Below the pieces are notes generated by a model. It was not told where the DNA came from and made no database searches. It was given only the letters and a program-made list of their open reading frames with translations. Position numbers and translations under genes: made by a program. Shown here in pieces: positions 26,847 to 35,144 of a DNA stretch of 64,000 bases (within the stretch, counting starts at the first letter, position 1; each line of letters opens with the position of its first letter). This DNA comes from Nesterenkonia sandarakina (lineage in GTDB: Bacteria > Actinomycetota > Actinomycetes > Actinomycetales > Micrococcaceae). The stretch covers positions 1-64,000 of the forward strand of contig NZ_PVTY01000011.1 in NCBI RefSeq assembly GCF_003003175.1. Direction: 5' to 3'.

Positions 26847-29004
26847 GTGCCCCAGACCCCCACGGGTGATCCCAGCATGAGCATCGACCGGCGCGCCCTG
26901 GTGGCCCGGCACGCCATTCGTCGGAGCGCGATCGAGCCCGGGTCTCCGATCCAGCTGGGCAACGGCGAGCTCGGCCTGAGCGTGGACGGCACCGGACTGC
27001 AGACCTTCCCGGAGCTGCACCCGCACCCCGGTCGCGATCCGGAGCACCCGGGCAGCCTGCTCGGCACCCAGACCCAGTGGGGCTGGCATACGACGCCGCT
27101 CGACCCTCGACCGAGCATCGGCTCCGCCACGCGCCGCTTCGCCACCGCGCGCGGCTCGGTGCCCTACGTCGACCTCTCCACCGAGACCTTCGGCGAGGGT
27201 CCCGAGTCCGGCACCGAAGCGGAGCTCTGGCTGCGGGAGAATCCACACCGGCTGATGCTGGGCTGGATCGGACTGGCGCCGTCCTCAGTGGGCGGCAGCG
27301 AGCTGTCCGCCGACGATCTCCAGCCCATCAGCCAAGAGCTTGATCTCTGGACCGGCATCGCCGAGTCCAGATTCACCCTGCTCGGGTTCGCGTTCACGGT
27401 GCGAACCGCGGTGCACCCCGCTCGCGACGTCCTTGGCATCTCCATCGCCACCGATTCGCCGCATGCGCCAGCGCTGCGGCTGCGCTTTCCCTACGGCAGC
27501 GGGGCGTGGGGCAATGCGGCGTCCTGGCAGGACGAGCGTCACAGCACCACCGTGCACGACCGGGAGGGGTCGGTGGTGATCTCCCGCAGCCTGGATGAGT
27601 CCGACTACTCCGTGAGTCTGGGCAGTGACCAGCCGCTGCGCGCGGAGCAGCAGACGGTCCACGACGTGGTCATCTCAACTCAGCCGCTCCCCGGCGGGCA
27701 GCCCTGGGAGATCTCTGTGAGCTTCCGTCCCGGTCCGGCCTCCCGCAGCGACGCGGGACCGGCGGTGACCCCCGACCAGGTCTTCGAGGCGTCCGCTCGG
27801 TGGTGGGAGCAGCACTGGACCGGTGGCGGCGTCGTCGATCTCAGCGGCAGCACGGACCTGCGAGCCCCCGAGCTGGAGCGCCGAATCGTGCTCTCGCAGT
27901 ACCTGACCGCGATCAACTGCTCGGGCAGCACCCCGCCGCAGGAGACCGGACTGATGATCAACTCCTGGCGCGGGAAGTTTCACCTGGAGATGCACTGGTG
28001 GCACGCCGCCCACTTCCCGGTCTGGGGCAGACCCGCGCTGCTGCAGCGCAGCCCCGACTGGTATCACCAGGTGCTGCCGGAGGCGCAGCCTCGACTGGTA
28101 TCACCAGGTGCTGCCGGAGGCGCAGCGCACGGCCGCGGCCCAGGGCGTCACCGGGGCCCGCTGGCCCAAACAGGTGGGACCGGCGGGGGAGGAGACGCCC
28201 AGCGACATCGGTCCGTTCCTGCTCTGGCAGCAGCCCCACCTGATCTACTTCGCGGAGCTGCTGCGGCGCAGCGTCGGGATGGAACAGGCGGAACAGTACG
28301 CCGAGCTCGTCTTCGAGACGGCCGAGTTCATGGCGACGCACCCGAACGACGACGACGGCGTGGCCAGCCTCGGCGCCCCGCTCCTGCCGGCCCAGGAATG
28401 CTACGGCGATGTGAAGGCAGAGCTGAGCGATCCGACCTTCGAACTGGCCTACTGGCACTGGGCTCTGGACACCGCGATCCGCTGGCGTGAACTGCTGGGT
28501 CGTGAACCGGCCCCGCACTGGGAGCAGACCAGAGATGAGCTGCGACGGCCCGAGGTGCGCGAGGGCATCTACCCGGCGATCCGGCACCCGGTCCTTGACC
28601 GGCGCACCGACCACCCCTCGGTGCTGGGCGCCCTCGGCGTGGTGCCGCGGACCCCCTTGATCCGCCCCGAGATCATGGAGGCGACCCTGTTGGACATCCT
28701 CCAGAACTGGGACTGGCGGAGCACCTGGGGCTGGGACTGCCCGATGATCGCGATGACCGCCGCCAGGCTGGGCAGACCCGATCTGGCAGTGGATGCGCTG
28801 CTGATGCCGACGCCGAAGAACAGCTATCTCTCCAACGGGCACAACTGGCAGAACGAGGGTCTTCCGCTGTACCTGCCGGGCAACGGCGGTCTGCTGATCG
28901 CGGTCGCACTCATGGCCGCGGGCTGGGACGGCTCGAAGGATGCGCCCGGCTTCTCCGGAGGCTTCACCGTGCGGCACGAGGGCCTGAACCGGCTTCCCGC
29001 CTGA
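26847..29004 (+). pseudogene. (alpha/alpha)6-barrel glycoside hydrolase gene, frameshifted by a 37-bp tandem duplication
   Basis: The GTG at 26847 (AAAGG upstream) opens a frame that encodes an N-terminal beta-sandwich (about 30-300) and the start of a six-hairpin barrel: INSWRGKFHLEMHWWHAAHF, cited as KFHLEMHWWH, then RSPDWYHQVLPEAQ. There a 37-base segment is repeated and shifts the frame. The correct frame resumes at about 28103 (GARWPKQVGP, PFLLWQQPHLIYFAELL, PAQECYGDVKAEL) and ends at 29004 with ALMAAGWDGSKDAPGF. Removing one repeat copy restores a single protein of about 706 residues. Family resemblance is to GH65/GH95-like clans; the substrate is not known. The event looks recent because the rest is undamaged. 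Confidence 0.85.
28055..28126. repeat. 37-bp tandem duplication inside the glycoside hydrolase gene
   Basis: Copy 1 is 28055-28091; copy 2 begins at 28092 and matches for 35 bases to 28126. Unit start CGACTGGTAT. The length is not a multiple of three, hence the frameshift. It is a candidate for precise reversion by slippage. Confidence 0.95.
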
Positions 29005-29060
29005 CTGGGTCTCGCGACCCGGTTTCGCGCCGGATCCGGCTCAGGCCCGTCCCCGGGCAC

Positions 29061-29093
29061 AAAAAAGCCCGAGCAGGCTGAGCCTGCTCGGGC
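29061..29093 (-). terminator. Rho-independent terminator of ssrA
   Basis: On the minus strand a 13-bp G/C-rich stem (29067-29093, GCCCGAGCAGGCT arm) is followed by six U (29066-29061). It starts seven bases after the mature tmRNA end. Confidence 0.9.
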
Positions 29094-29099
29094 GATCTG

Positions 29100-29469
29100 T
29101 GGAGACGGCGGGAATCGAACCCGCGTCCGATCTGGATTCACATGGGCTTCTCCGGGTGCAGTCTGCTAGTAGATTTTCTCGGCCCCAGCCGTCACGCAGA
29201 CAGGCGGCTGACGGGCCCAGTCGTGTGAATTGTCGACCCAACTCCCCACGACGAGGAGTTGGAACCAGTGGCTATCTAGCTGATGCCAGGATCTGGGTCG
29301 ATAGCAGACCCAGGCTGACAGACTCGCGTCGCTGCTTAGGCAGCGAGGGCGAAGTCAGTGCGCTTAGTTTCGGCACTTATTGTTTTGCAGAGGGGTATTT
29401 ACGAGGTCACTCTGCATCCTCGACCCGCTTCACCATGATCAACTCAGATCGTCGAAACCGATCGTCCCC
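29100..29469 (-). ncRNA. ssrA: tmRNA (SsrA)
   Basis: Transfer-messenger RNA that rescues stalled ribosomes with SmpB. The 5' end GGGGACG (29469-29463) pairs with the 3' CGUCUCC (29107-29101). The T-arm is GGCGGGAAUCGAACCCGC on the plus strand. The tag reading frame most likely resumes at GCC (29374-29372) and encodes AETKRTDFALAA before UAA (29338-29336), the ALAA end being typical. The encoded CCA is incomplete (A then CA), so it must be added or repaired. A terminator follows. Confidence 0.95.
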
Positions 29470-29535
29470 ATATTGTGTTGTCAACGGGGCCTGCTCAGCC
29501 CCAGCCCACTCACCAGTTGCTGACGAGCGGACTTT

Positions 29536-29952
29536 TCAGTATAGACCCGACATCCGAGACAGTGCAATGCCCAGCGCGGCGGCCGCGAAGCCCAGGCCTA
29601 CGTGGGTGACCCAGATGCCTGCGGCCCGCAGCTGTCGGCCCGCCATCCAGGTCTGCGCCACCCGCACCGAGACCGTGGCGAAGGTGCTCAGCGCGCCGAG
29701 CACCCCGATCGAGAGGATCGTGGAGCCCGTCCCGGAGAACAGGGCTGCGAACACCCCGGACCCGGCGTCCGCCCCGGTCTCGGCGAGCCAGGTGAGCTCC
29801 CCGAAGAGGTACCCCAGCACCAGGCAGCCCAGCACATTGGCCAGCAGGATCCCGGCGCGCAGATAGCGATCAAGCAGGAAGCGCAGCACCGCGCCGAGGG
29901 CGCCGCCCAGGGCTACGCCCAGCACGACGATCATACTGATCTCAGGATCCAT
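29536..29952 (-). CDS. crcB: Fluoride ion channel CrcB/Fluc, subunit 2
   Basis: 138-residue Fluc-family protein with four membrane helices. It has GGALGAVLRFLLDR, ANVLGCLVLGYLFG (the conserved Asn) and STFATVSVR (the fluoride-track Phe and Ser/Thr). It exports fluoride. It overlaps the upstream crcB by 11 bases; such pairs usually form heterodimers. No fluoride riboswitch is recognisable upstream of the pair. Confidence 0.9.
   Translation of the reverse strand: MDPEISMIVVLGVALGGALGAVLRFLLDRYLRAGILLANVLGCLVLGYLFGELTWLAETGADAGSGVFAALFSGTGSTILSIGVLGALSTFATVSVRVAQTWMAGRQLRAAGIWVTHVGLGFAAAALGIALSRMSGLY
29538..29567 (-). promoter_or_regulatory. Candidate ssrA promoter inside the end of crcB
   Basis: On the minus strand TTGCAC (29567-29562), an 18-base spacer and TATACT (29543-29538). 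Transcription would start near 29531, about 60 bases before the mature tmRNA 5' end. It overlaps the last codons of crcB. Confidence 0.5.
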
Positions 29953-30481
29953 GGTGCCCCTCGCTGCTCACGCCGAGATCGGCCGACTCGGCGCCGATCT
30001 GACCGAAGAGCGCCCGGCTGATGGTCAGCCCGGCGGCTGCCGCGGCGGTGGAGCCCAGGACGCTGAGGAACAGATAGGTCAGCATCTCCATCGCGCCGGG
30101 GCTGACGTAGGTCACTGCCGCGAGCCCGTCGTAGGCGGATCCCGGCATCGAGGGCATCACGGCGAGGATCACCGCGGAGAAGGTCGTATAGGAGGCCAGC
30201 AGTCCGGTGCCGAAGGTGGGCACCACCCAGTCCGGGGTGCTGGCCCGAGCGCGCGCGGCTCCGATCAGCAGGCCCAGCATCCCGGAGCCGCTGAGGTTGA
30301 TCGCCATGGTGGTCCAGGGGAACTTCATACCCTGTTCGGGGATCAGCTCGCCGATGACCAGTCGCAGCAGCGCGCCGCCGGCCCCAGCGAGGGCCACCAG
30401 CAGGATCAGCACCAACAGCGAGGTCGGCGGCCGCTTGGGGCGCGGGCGCCTGCTGGTGGCAGGTGATTCGGTGGATGACAC
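29942..30481 (-). CDS. crcB: Fluoride ion channel CrcB/Fluc, subunit 1
   Basis: 179 residues with a basic N-terminal extension (about 20 residues) before the four-helix core. Motifs: GAGGALLRLVIGE, MAINLSGSGMLGLL, TTFSAVILAV. GTG start at 30481; an internal start would remove the extension. The C-terminus carries an acidic/His tail. It is the upstream member of the crcB pair. Confidence 0.88.
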   Translation of the reverse strand: MSSTESPATSRRPRPKRPPTSLLVLILLVALAGAGGALLRLVIGELIPEQGMKFPWTTMAINLSGSGMLGLLIGAARARASTPDWVVPTFGTGLLASYTTFSAVILAVMPSMPGSAYDGLAAVTYVSPGAMEMLTYLFLSVLGSTAAAAAGLTISRALFGQIGAESADLGVSSEGHHGS

Positions 30482-30511
30482 CAGTACAGGATACGTCCGC
30501 GCGCGGCGGCC

Positions 30512-31294
30512 TCAGCGGACCACGCTCACGCGCATGGCGTGGGCCACCTCATGGGCAAGCCTGATGCTGGTTTCCGCCGGAGCCTCGGCCGCCTCTCCCG
30601 GGCCGGCTCCGTCGCCGGTCTGCCCGCTGGCCTGCCCAGCGTTCTGCGCGGCTGGAGTCAGTGGAGTCAGGACGACGGCGCCGCCCTCGGTGGCTTCGAC
30701 GGTGACCTGCGCACCGATGGGCACCCGGTGGGCGTCGAGGGCGGAGAGCGCATCGGGGACGGCGTCGTCGACCTGTTCCAGGCGGACCTTCATCGCGGCC
30801 GGGACCCGGCAGAGGAGCTGGGTCTCGGGGTAGTCGAGCTGCAGGTCCGGCCCCGGGATCGGGTCCCCGTGCGGGTCCACCCGCGGATGACCGAGCCGCA
30901 CGTCGAGGCGTTCCACGAAGGTCTTCGAGACCGCATGCTCCAGACGCTCAGCCTCCTCATGGACCTCGCCCCAGCCGTAGCCCAGCTCGCGCACCAGCCA
31001 GGTCTCGATCAGCCGGTGTCGACGCACCATGGCCAGGGCGAGCTGACGTCCGGCCCCGGTCAGCGCGATCGGCGCGTAGGGCCGGTGCTCGACGAGACCC
31101 AGATCCGCCATCTTGCGCATCATCAGCGACACCGAGGGGTTCGAGACGCCGAGGGTCTTGGCCAGCGCGGAGGCGGTCACCGAGGCGCCGTCCCATTCGG
31201 CGAGGCCGTAGATGGTCTTGGCGTAGTCCTCCACCGACGTGGTGGCGGCATCGATCGCGGTGGATCGGCCCTGAGCCGAGGTGCGGGGAGTCAT
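30512..31294 (-). CDS. mntR: MntR/DtxR-family metal-dependent regulator
   Basis: 260 residues: N-terminal winged helix (about 18-75, VEDYAKTIYGLAEW, then TLGVSNPSVSLMMRKMADLGLV), metal-binding dimerisation domain (about 76-150; HRLIETWLVRELGYGWGEVHEEAERLEH in parts HRLIETWL and EVHEEAERLEH) and a C-terminal FeoA/SH3-like region (about 150-200) with an Ala/Gly/Thr-rich insertion. The ATG is immediately next to the permease stop with no spacer, so it is the last gene of the transporter operon. It is likely to bind the palindrome at 34131-34146 with Mn(II) as corepressor. Confidence 0.88.
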   Translation of the reverse strand: MTPRTSAQGRSTAIDAATTSVEDYAKTIYGLAEWDGASVTASALAKTLGVSNPSVSLMMRKMADLGLVEHRPYAPIALTGAGRQLALAMVRRHRLIETWLVRELGYGWGEVHEEAERLEHAVSKTFVERLDVRLGHPRVDPHGDPIPGPDLQLDYPETQLLCRVPAAMKVRLEQVDDAVPDALSALDAHRVPIGAQVTVEATEGGAVVLTPLTPAAQNAGQASGQTGDGAGPGEAAEAPAETSIRLAHEVAHAMRVSVVR

Positions 31295-32206
31295 CTAGGC
31301 GGGATCCTTCACGTCGAGGAGCGTATCGATCGGGCGGGTCGGGGCGGCGTGCTCCCCGGCGGAACGCTGACGCCGCTGGCGCAGCCGCGGGACCATGCCC
31401 TTCACCGGGGCGAACAGGTAGGCCAGGGCGAACTGACCTGACTGTGCCAGCACGATCGAGCCGCCGGTGGAGATGTCCAGCCAGTAGCTGGCATAGACAC
31501 CGATCAGCGCCGAGGCTGCGGCGCTGCACGCGGCGACGGCGAGCATCGGCCCGAAGCGGCGGCACAGCAGCAGCGCGGTGGCACCGGGCACCACCAGCAT
31601 AGCGACCACCAGCAGGATCCCCAGCGTCTGCAGCGAGGTCACGGTGGTCAGCGCGAGCAGCGCCAGCAGCAGGATCGACAGCGCCCCGGTGGAGAGCCCG
31701 ATGGTGTGGGCGTGGATCTTGTCGAAGGCCAGCAGCACGAAGCTGCGGCGGAGCGCCAGCAGCACCGCCACGGTGGCCAGTCCCATGCCGGCGGTCTGCA
31801 GCAGGTCCTGCTGCGAGATGCCCAGCACATTGCCGAAGAGGATATGGGTCAGGTGCGTCTCGCTGGGGGTCCGGGAGACCAGGACCAGGCCCAGCGCGAA
31901 GAGCGAGGTGAACACCACCCCGATCGAGGTGTCATGTTTGAGCGTCGACCCGCCGCTGATCCCGCCGATCAGCAGCACCGCGAGCATCCCGAAGACGAAG
32001 GCGCCCAGCGCCATCGGCAGGCCGAAGATGTGCGCCAGCACGATCCCGGGCAGGATCGAGTGCGCCACGGCCTCGCCCATCAGCGACCAGCCCATCAGCA
32101 CCAGCCAGCAGGAGAGCAGCGCGCAGACCACAGAGGAGATGATCGCCGCGGCCAGGGCGTGCTGCATGAAGGGGAATTCCATCGGCTGGACCAGCAGCTC
32201 CCACAT
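31295..32206 (-). CDS. Metal (manganese/zinc-type) ABC transporter permease
   Basis: 303-residue ABC-3 family permease with eight or nine helices. Motifs include SCWLVLMGWSLMGEAVAHSILPG (as SLMGEAVAHSILPG), DTSIGVVFTSLFALG and LLVVAMLVVPGATA. A basic C-terminal tail follows (RLRQRRQRS). It pairs with the ATPase at 32298 and the lipoprotein at 33125. A 91-base gap precedes it, with no obvious feature. Confidence 0.9.
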   Translation of the reverse strand: MWELLVQPMEFPFMQHALAAAIISSVVCALLSCWLVLMGWSLMGEAVAHSILPGIVLAHIFGLPMALGAFVFGMLAVLLIGGISGGSTLKHDTSIGVVFTSLFALGLVLVSRTPSETHLTHILFGNVLGISQQDLLQTAGMGLATVAVLLALRRSFVLLAFDKIHAHTIGLSTGALSILLLALLALTTVTSLQTLGILLVVAMLVVPGATALLLCRRFGPMLAVAACSAAASALIGVYASYWLDISTGGSIVLAQSGQFALAYLFAPVKGMVPRLRQRRQRSAGEHAAPTRPIDTLLDVKDPA

Positions 32207-32297
32207 CAGCGTGCCCCCTTCGTCAGTGCTTCATCCGTCGGCTGGTCGCGCCGTTGTTCGTCGCGCAGCGGTTCGTCCTGCAGCGGTTCCCCGCGCA

Positions 32298-33128
32298 TCA
32301 GGTCGTCTCACGCAGCACGGCGCCGAAGCTGCGGCCGAGCTGCTCCTCGGTGAGCACCTCGCTGGGCAGTCCAGCGGCGAGCACCCGCTGGTGCAGCAGG
32401 ACGACCTCGTCGGCGAGGTCCTCCACTCCGGCGAGGTGGTGGGTGGAGATCAGCACGGTGGTGCCCGAGGTGTCACGCAGCGCCTTGAGCACCGAGCTGA
32501 TCAGCTCCTCCGAGCCGCGATCCACTCCGGCGAAGGGCTCGTCGAGCAGCATCAGCGGAGCCTGCTGAGCGATCGCCCGGGCCAGGAACGCGCGCTTGCG
32601 CTGACCTCCGGAGAGCTCACCGATCCCACGCCGGCGCAGCTCGCTGAGACCGACCTGATCCAGGGCTTCGTCGCAGGCCAGTCGGTCCGAGGGCCGGGCG
32701 CGCTTGGTGAGGCCCATATGTCCGTAGCGCCCCATCATGACCACCTGTTCCACGCTGACCGGGAAGCTGGTGTCGACCTGCTCGTGCTGGGGCACATAGC
32801 TGACCTGGTTGCGGCGTCGCGCCCTGGAGGGGTCCATCCCGAAGAGCCGCACCGTCCCGGCCGTGGGCCGGTGCAGTCCCAGCAGCGCCTTGAACAGGGT
32901 GGACTTCCCGGAGCCGTTGGCGCCGAGCAGCGCGCAGATGCGCCCCGCGCCCACGGTGATGCTGACCTCGTCCAGCGCCCGGACGCCGGGATAGCCGGCG
33001 CTGAGCCGCTCGACGACGACGGCGGCACCTGGTGTGGCGCCGCTGCCGACACCTGTGTCGGCGCTCGTCTCAGAACCGGCCCGGGGAGTCGTGTCGGGGT
33101 GTGTGTGGGGGCTCGTCTCGGTGCTCAA
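32298..33128 (-). CDS. Metal (manganese/zinc-type) ABC transporter ATP-binding protein
   Basis: 276 residues. A Thr/Pro/Gly-rich N-terminal extension of about 35 residues precedes a standard ABC domain: Walker A GANGSGKSTLF, Q-loop SYVPQ, signature LSGGQRKRAFLARAI, Walker B LMLLDEPF, H-loop STHHLAG. The start is TTG at 33128 with AAGGAG upstream; it overlaps the stop of the lipoprotein gene (TTGA). Second gene of the operon. Confidence 0.9.
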   Translation of the reverse strand: MSTETSPHTHPDTTPRAGSETSADTGVGSGATPGAAVVVERLSAGYPGVRALDEVSITVGAGRICALLGANGSGKSTLFKALLGLHRPTAGTVRLFGMDPSRARRRNQVSYVPQHEQVDTSFPVSVEQVVMMGRYGHMGLTKRARPSDRLACDEALDQVGLSELRRRGIGELSGGQRKRAFLARAIAQQAPLMLLDEPFAGVDRGSEELISSVLKALRDTSGTTVLISTHHLAGVEDLADEVVLLHQRVLAAGLPSEVLTEEQLGRSFGAVLRETT

Positions 33129-34117
33129 CGTTGGGCTCCTTCGATGATCAGGTCCAGGTCATGTTCCAGGAGCTCGAGGTAGCTCGGGGCCGGCCCGTCG
33201 GCCTCGGTGATCGAATCCACGTGCAGCGGCTCACTCAGGGTGGCGCCGGTGGTCTCCGCGACCTGCTGCTGGGCTCCGTCGTTGACGGTGGATTCGCAGA
33301 AGATCGTTGGCACCTGGTGCTCCTGGACGTAGCGGATCTGCGCCTCCACCTGCTGCGGACTGCCCTCATTCTCGGCGTTGAGCGGCCAGAGGTAGTGCTC
33401 GCCGAGGTTCAGGTCCTCGGCCAGATAGCTGAAGGCGCCCTCGCAGGTCACCAGGTGGATCTCACCGTCCTCCTGCAGCGGTGCCAGGCGCTCCTCGGCC
33501 CGGTCCCAGATCGCTTGGATCTCCCCGCGGTAGCTGTCCGCGTTCTCGGCGAACTGCGCGGAGTCCTCGGGGGAGAGCTCGCTCAGGGCCGCCTCGATGT
33601 TGTCCACATAGATCATGGCCTGGGCCGGCGACATCCAGGCATGCGGGTTGACCGGCAGGTCCTCGTCGTCTGCTGCCTCAGCCTCAGCTGCGGAGTCTGC
33701 AGGGTCCGCAGCCGCACCCGGGGAATCCTCGGGCAGCCGGGTGACCGGCAGGGTCTCCACCGACTCGGAGAGCATCAGCACCTCCACCGAGGAGTGGCTG
33801 AGGAACTGCTCGTACCAGGCCTCCAGGCCGAGCCCGTTGAAGAAGATCACGTCTGCCGCTGCCGCGTCGCGGAGATCGCCGGGCGTGGGGGAGTACTCGT
33901 GGACCTCGGCGCCGGGCGGGGTGATGGACCTGGTGTCGACGAGGTCTCCGCCCACGGCGCGGGTCATATCCGCGAGCACCGAGAAGCTGGTCAGCACCAC
34001 CGGCCGCTGGTCCTCTGGGGCTCCGTCGGGTTCACCGGAGTTCGCCGCGGCACAGCCGCTCAGCGCCAGCGCACCGAGCATCCCGGTGGCGAGGGTGAAG
34101 GACCGGGTGTGGCTCAT
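33125..34117 (-). CDS. Metal-binding lipoprotein (MntA/PsaA/ZnuA-like) of the MntR-linked transporter
   Basis: 330-residue cluster A-I substrate-binding protein. It has a signal peptide with lipobox LSGC (Cys22) and metal ligands His in GAEVHEYSP and His in NPHAWMSP, plus later Glu and Asp ligands (FCESTVND; HVDSI). It lacks the long His-rich loop of zinc proteins and has instead a short acidic insertion before NPHAW, which together with mntR favours manganese. The ATG at 34117 was chosen because TATACT lies seven bases upstream; the mRNA is probably leaderless. First gene of the operon. Confidence 0.88.
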   Translation of the reverse strand: MSHTRSFTLATGMLGALALSGCAAANSGEPDGAPEDQRPVVLTSFSVLADMTRAVGGDLVDTRSITPPGAEVHEYSPTPGDLRDAAAADVIFFNGLGLEAWYEQFLSHSSVEVLMLSESVETLPVTRLPEDSPGAAADPADSAAEAEAADDEDLPVNPHAWMSPAQAMIYVDNIEAALSELSPEDSAQFAENADSYRGEIQAIWDRAEERLAPLQEDGEIHLVTCEGAFSYLAEDLNLGEHYLWPLNAENEGSPQQVEAQIRYVQEHQVPTIFCESTVNDGAQQQVAETTGATLSEPLHVDSITEADGPAPSYLELLEHDLDLIIEGAQR

Positions 34118-34123
34118 GCCCAC

Positions 34124-34146
34124 AGTATAATTTAGGCACACCTAAA
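34124..34146 (-). promoter_or_regulatory. MntR/DtxR-type operator overlapping the transporter promoter
   Basis: TTTAGG-TGTG-CCTAAA on the minus strand (34146-34131) is a perfect 6-4-6 palindrome of the DtxR/MntR type. The -10 TATACT (34129-34124) follows at once, so the operator fills the -35/-10 spacer. This predicts repression by the co-encoded MntR. Confidence 0.75.
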
Positions 34147-34284
34147 ACTGCAAGCGGGGCCGGACTGAGCGCCTGACCGGGCTCAGTGCCTCAGATGGCT
34201 CGGTCCCTCAGATGGCTCGGTGCCGCAGGTGAATCAGAGTCCGGTACGACTCGGGGCCTCCGCCGGATGAGAGCCCGAGCGGAC

Positions 34285-35097
34285 TCAGAACGGGGCGGGG
34301 CGGTCGGCGGCGAGGGCGCCCAGGGCGGCGTCGTGGAGCAGGCCGTTGGTGGCCAGCCCGTTGGTCCCGGTGCATCCGGGCTCCCCGTCCAGGGAGGTGA
34401 AGATGCCGCCGGCCTCGCGGATGATCGGCACCAGCGCCGCCATGTCGTGCAGGCTCAGCTCCGGCTCGGCGGCCATGTCGACCTGACCCTCGGCGACCAT
34501 GCAGTAGGACCAGAAGTCGCCGAAGGCGCGGGTCCGCCAGACGGTCTCGGTGAGCTCCAGGAAGTTCTGGCTGCGCCCGATCTTCCGCCATCCGGCGAGC
34601 GAGGAGTAGGAGAGGAAGGCGTCCTCGAGGCGAGGCACCTTGGAGACCTGGAGCCGCTTGGCCGAGGCCAGGGCCTTGCCGGTGTAGGCTCCGCCGTCCT
34701 TCGCGGCCCACCAGCGTCGACCCAGGGCGGGGGCGCTGACCAGCCCGACCACCGGTTCGCCCTCGTCGACCAGGGCGATCAGCGTGGCCCAGGCAGGCAC
34801 TCCGCGGATGAAGTTCTTGGTCCCGTCGATCGGGTCGATGATCCACTGGCGCGGACCGGACCCGGTGGAGCCGAACTCCTCGCCCAGAATCGCGTCGCGG
34901 CCGCGCGCCCGGCTGAGCTGACCGCGGATGAGCTCCTCGGCCTGACGATCGGCCTCGGTGACCGGGGTCAGATCGGGTTTGGTCTCGACCTCGAAGTCCA
35001 TGGAGGAGAAGAAGGACATCGTCTTCGCATCCACGGAATCGGCGATCATATGCGCCAGGCGCAGGTCATCGGTGTAGGCGCTGGTGCTGAGGCTCAT
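34285..35097 (-). CDS. hisN: Histidinol-phosphatase HisN, inositol-monophosphatase family
   Basis: 270-residue Mg-dependent phosphatase. Motifs: GEEFG (metal Glu), WIIDPIDGTKNFIRG (metal Asp residues) and AEPELSLHDMAAL (C-terminal metal Asp). It matches the actinobacterial HisN that dephosphorylates histidinol phosphate, which fits with the monofunctional HisB in this window. It is the last gene of the run doxX-aroA-rsgA-hisN. A general inositol phosphatase activity cannot be excluded. Confidence 0.85.
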   Translation of the reverse strand: MSLSTSAYTDDLRLAHMIADSVDAKTMSFFSSMDFEVETKPDLTPVTEADRQAEELIRGQLSRARGRDAILGEEFGSTGSGPRQWIIDPIDGTKNFIRGVPAWATLIALVDEGEPVVGLVSAPALGRRWWAAKDGGAYTGKALASAKRLQVSKVPRLEDAFLSYSSLAGWRKIGRSQNFLELTETVWRTRAFGDFWSYCMVAEGQVDMAAEPELSLHDMAALVPIIREAGGIFTSLDGEPGCTGTNGLATNGLLHDAALGALAADRPAPF

Positions 35098-35144
35098 AGC
35101 GCCACGCTAGCAATCACTGAGCGGCAGGACCCGCATTCACGCGC

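Noticed and set aside
29464-29484. TTGACA at 29484-29479 (minus) as the -35 of ssrA
   Set aside because: It is only nine bases from the mature tmRNA 5' end, too close to serve as a -35 for a transcript that includes that end.
30482-30511. Fluoride riboswitch before the crcB pair
   Set aside because: Only 30 bases separate it from mntR and none of the conserved riboswitch motifs is present there.
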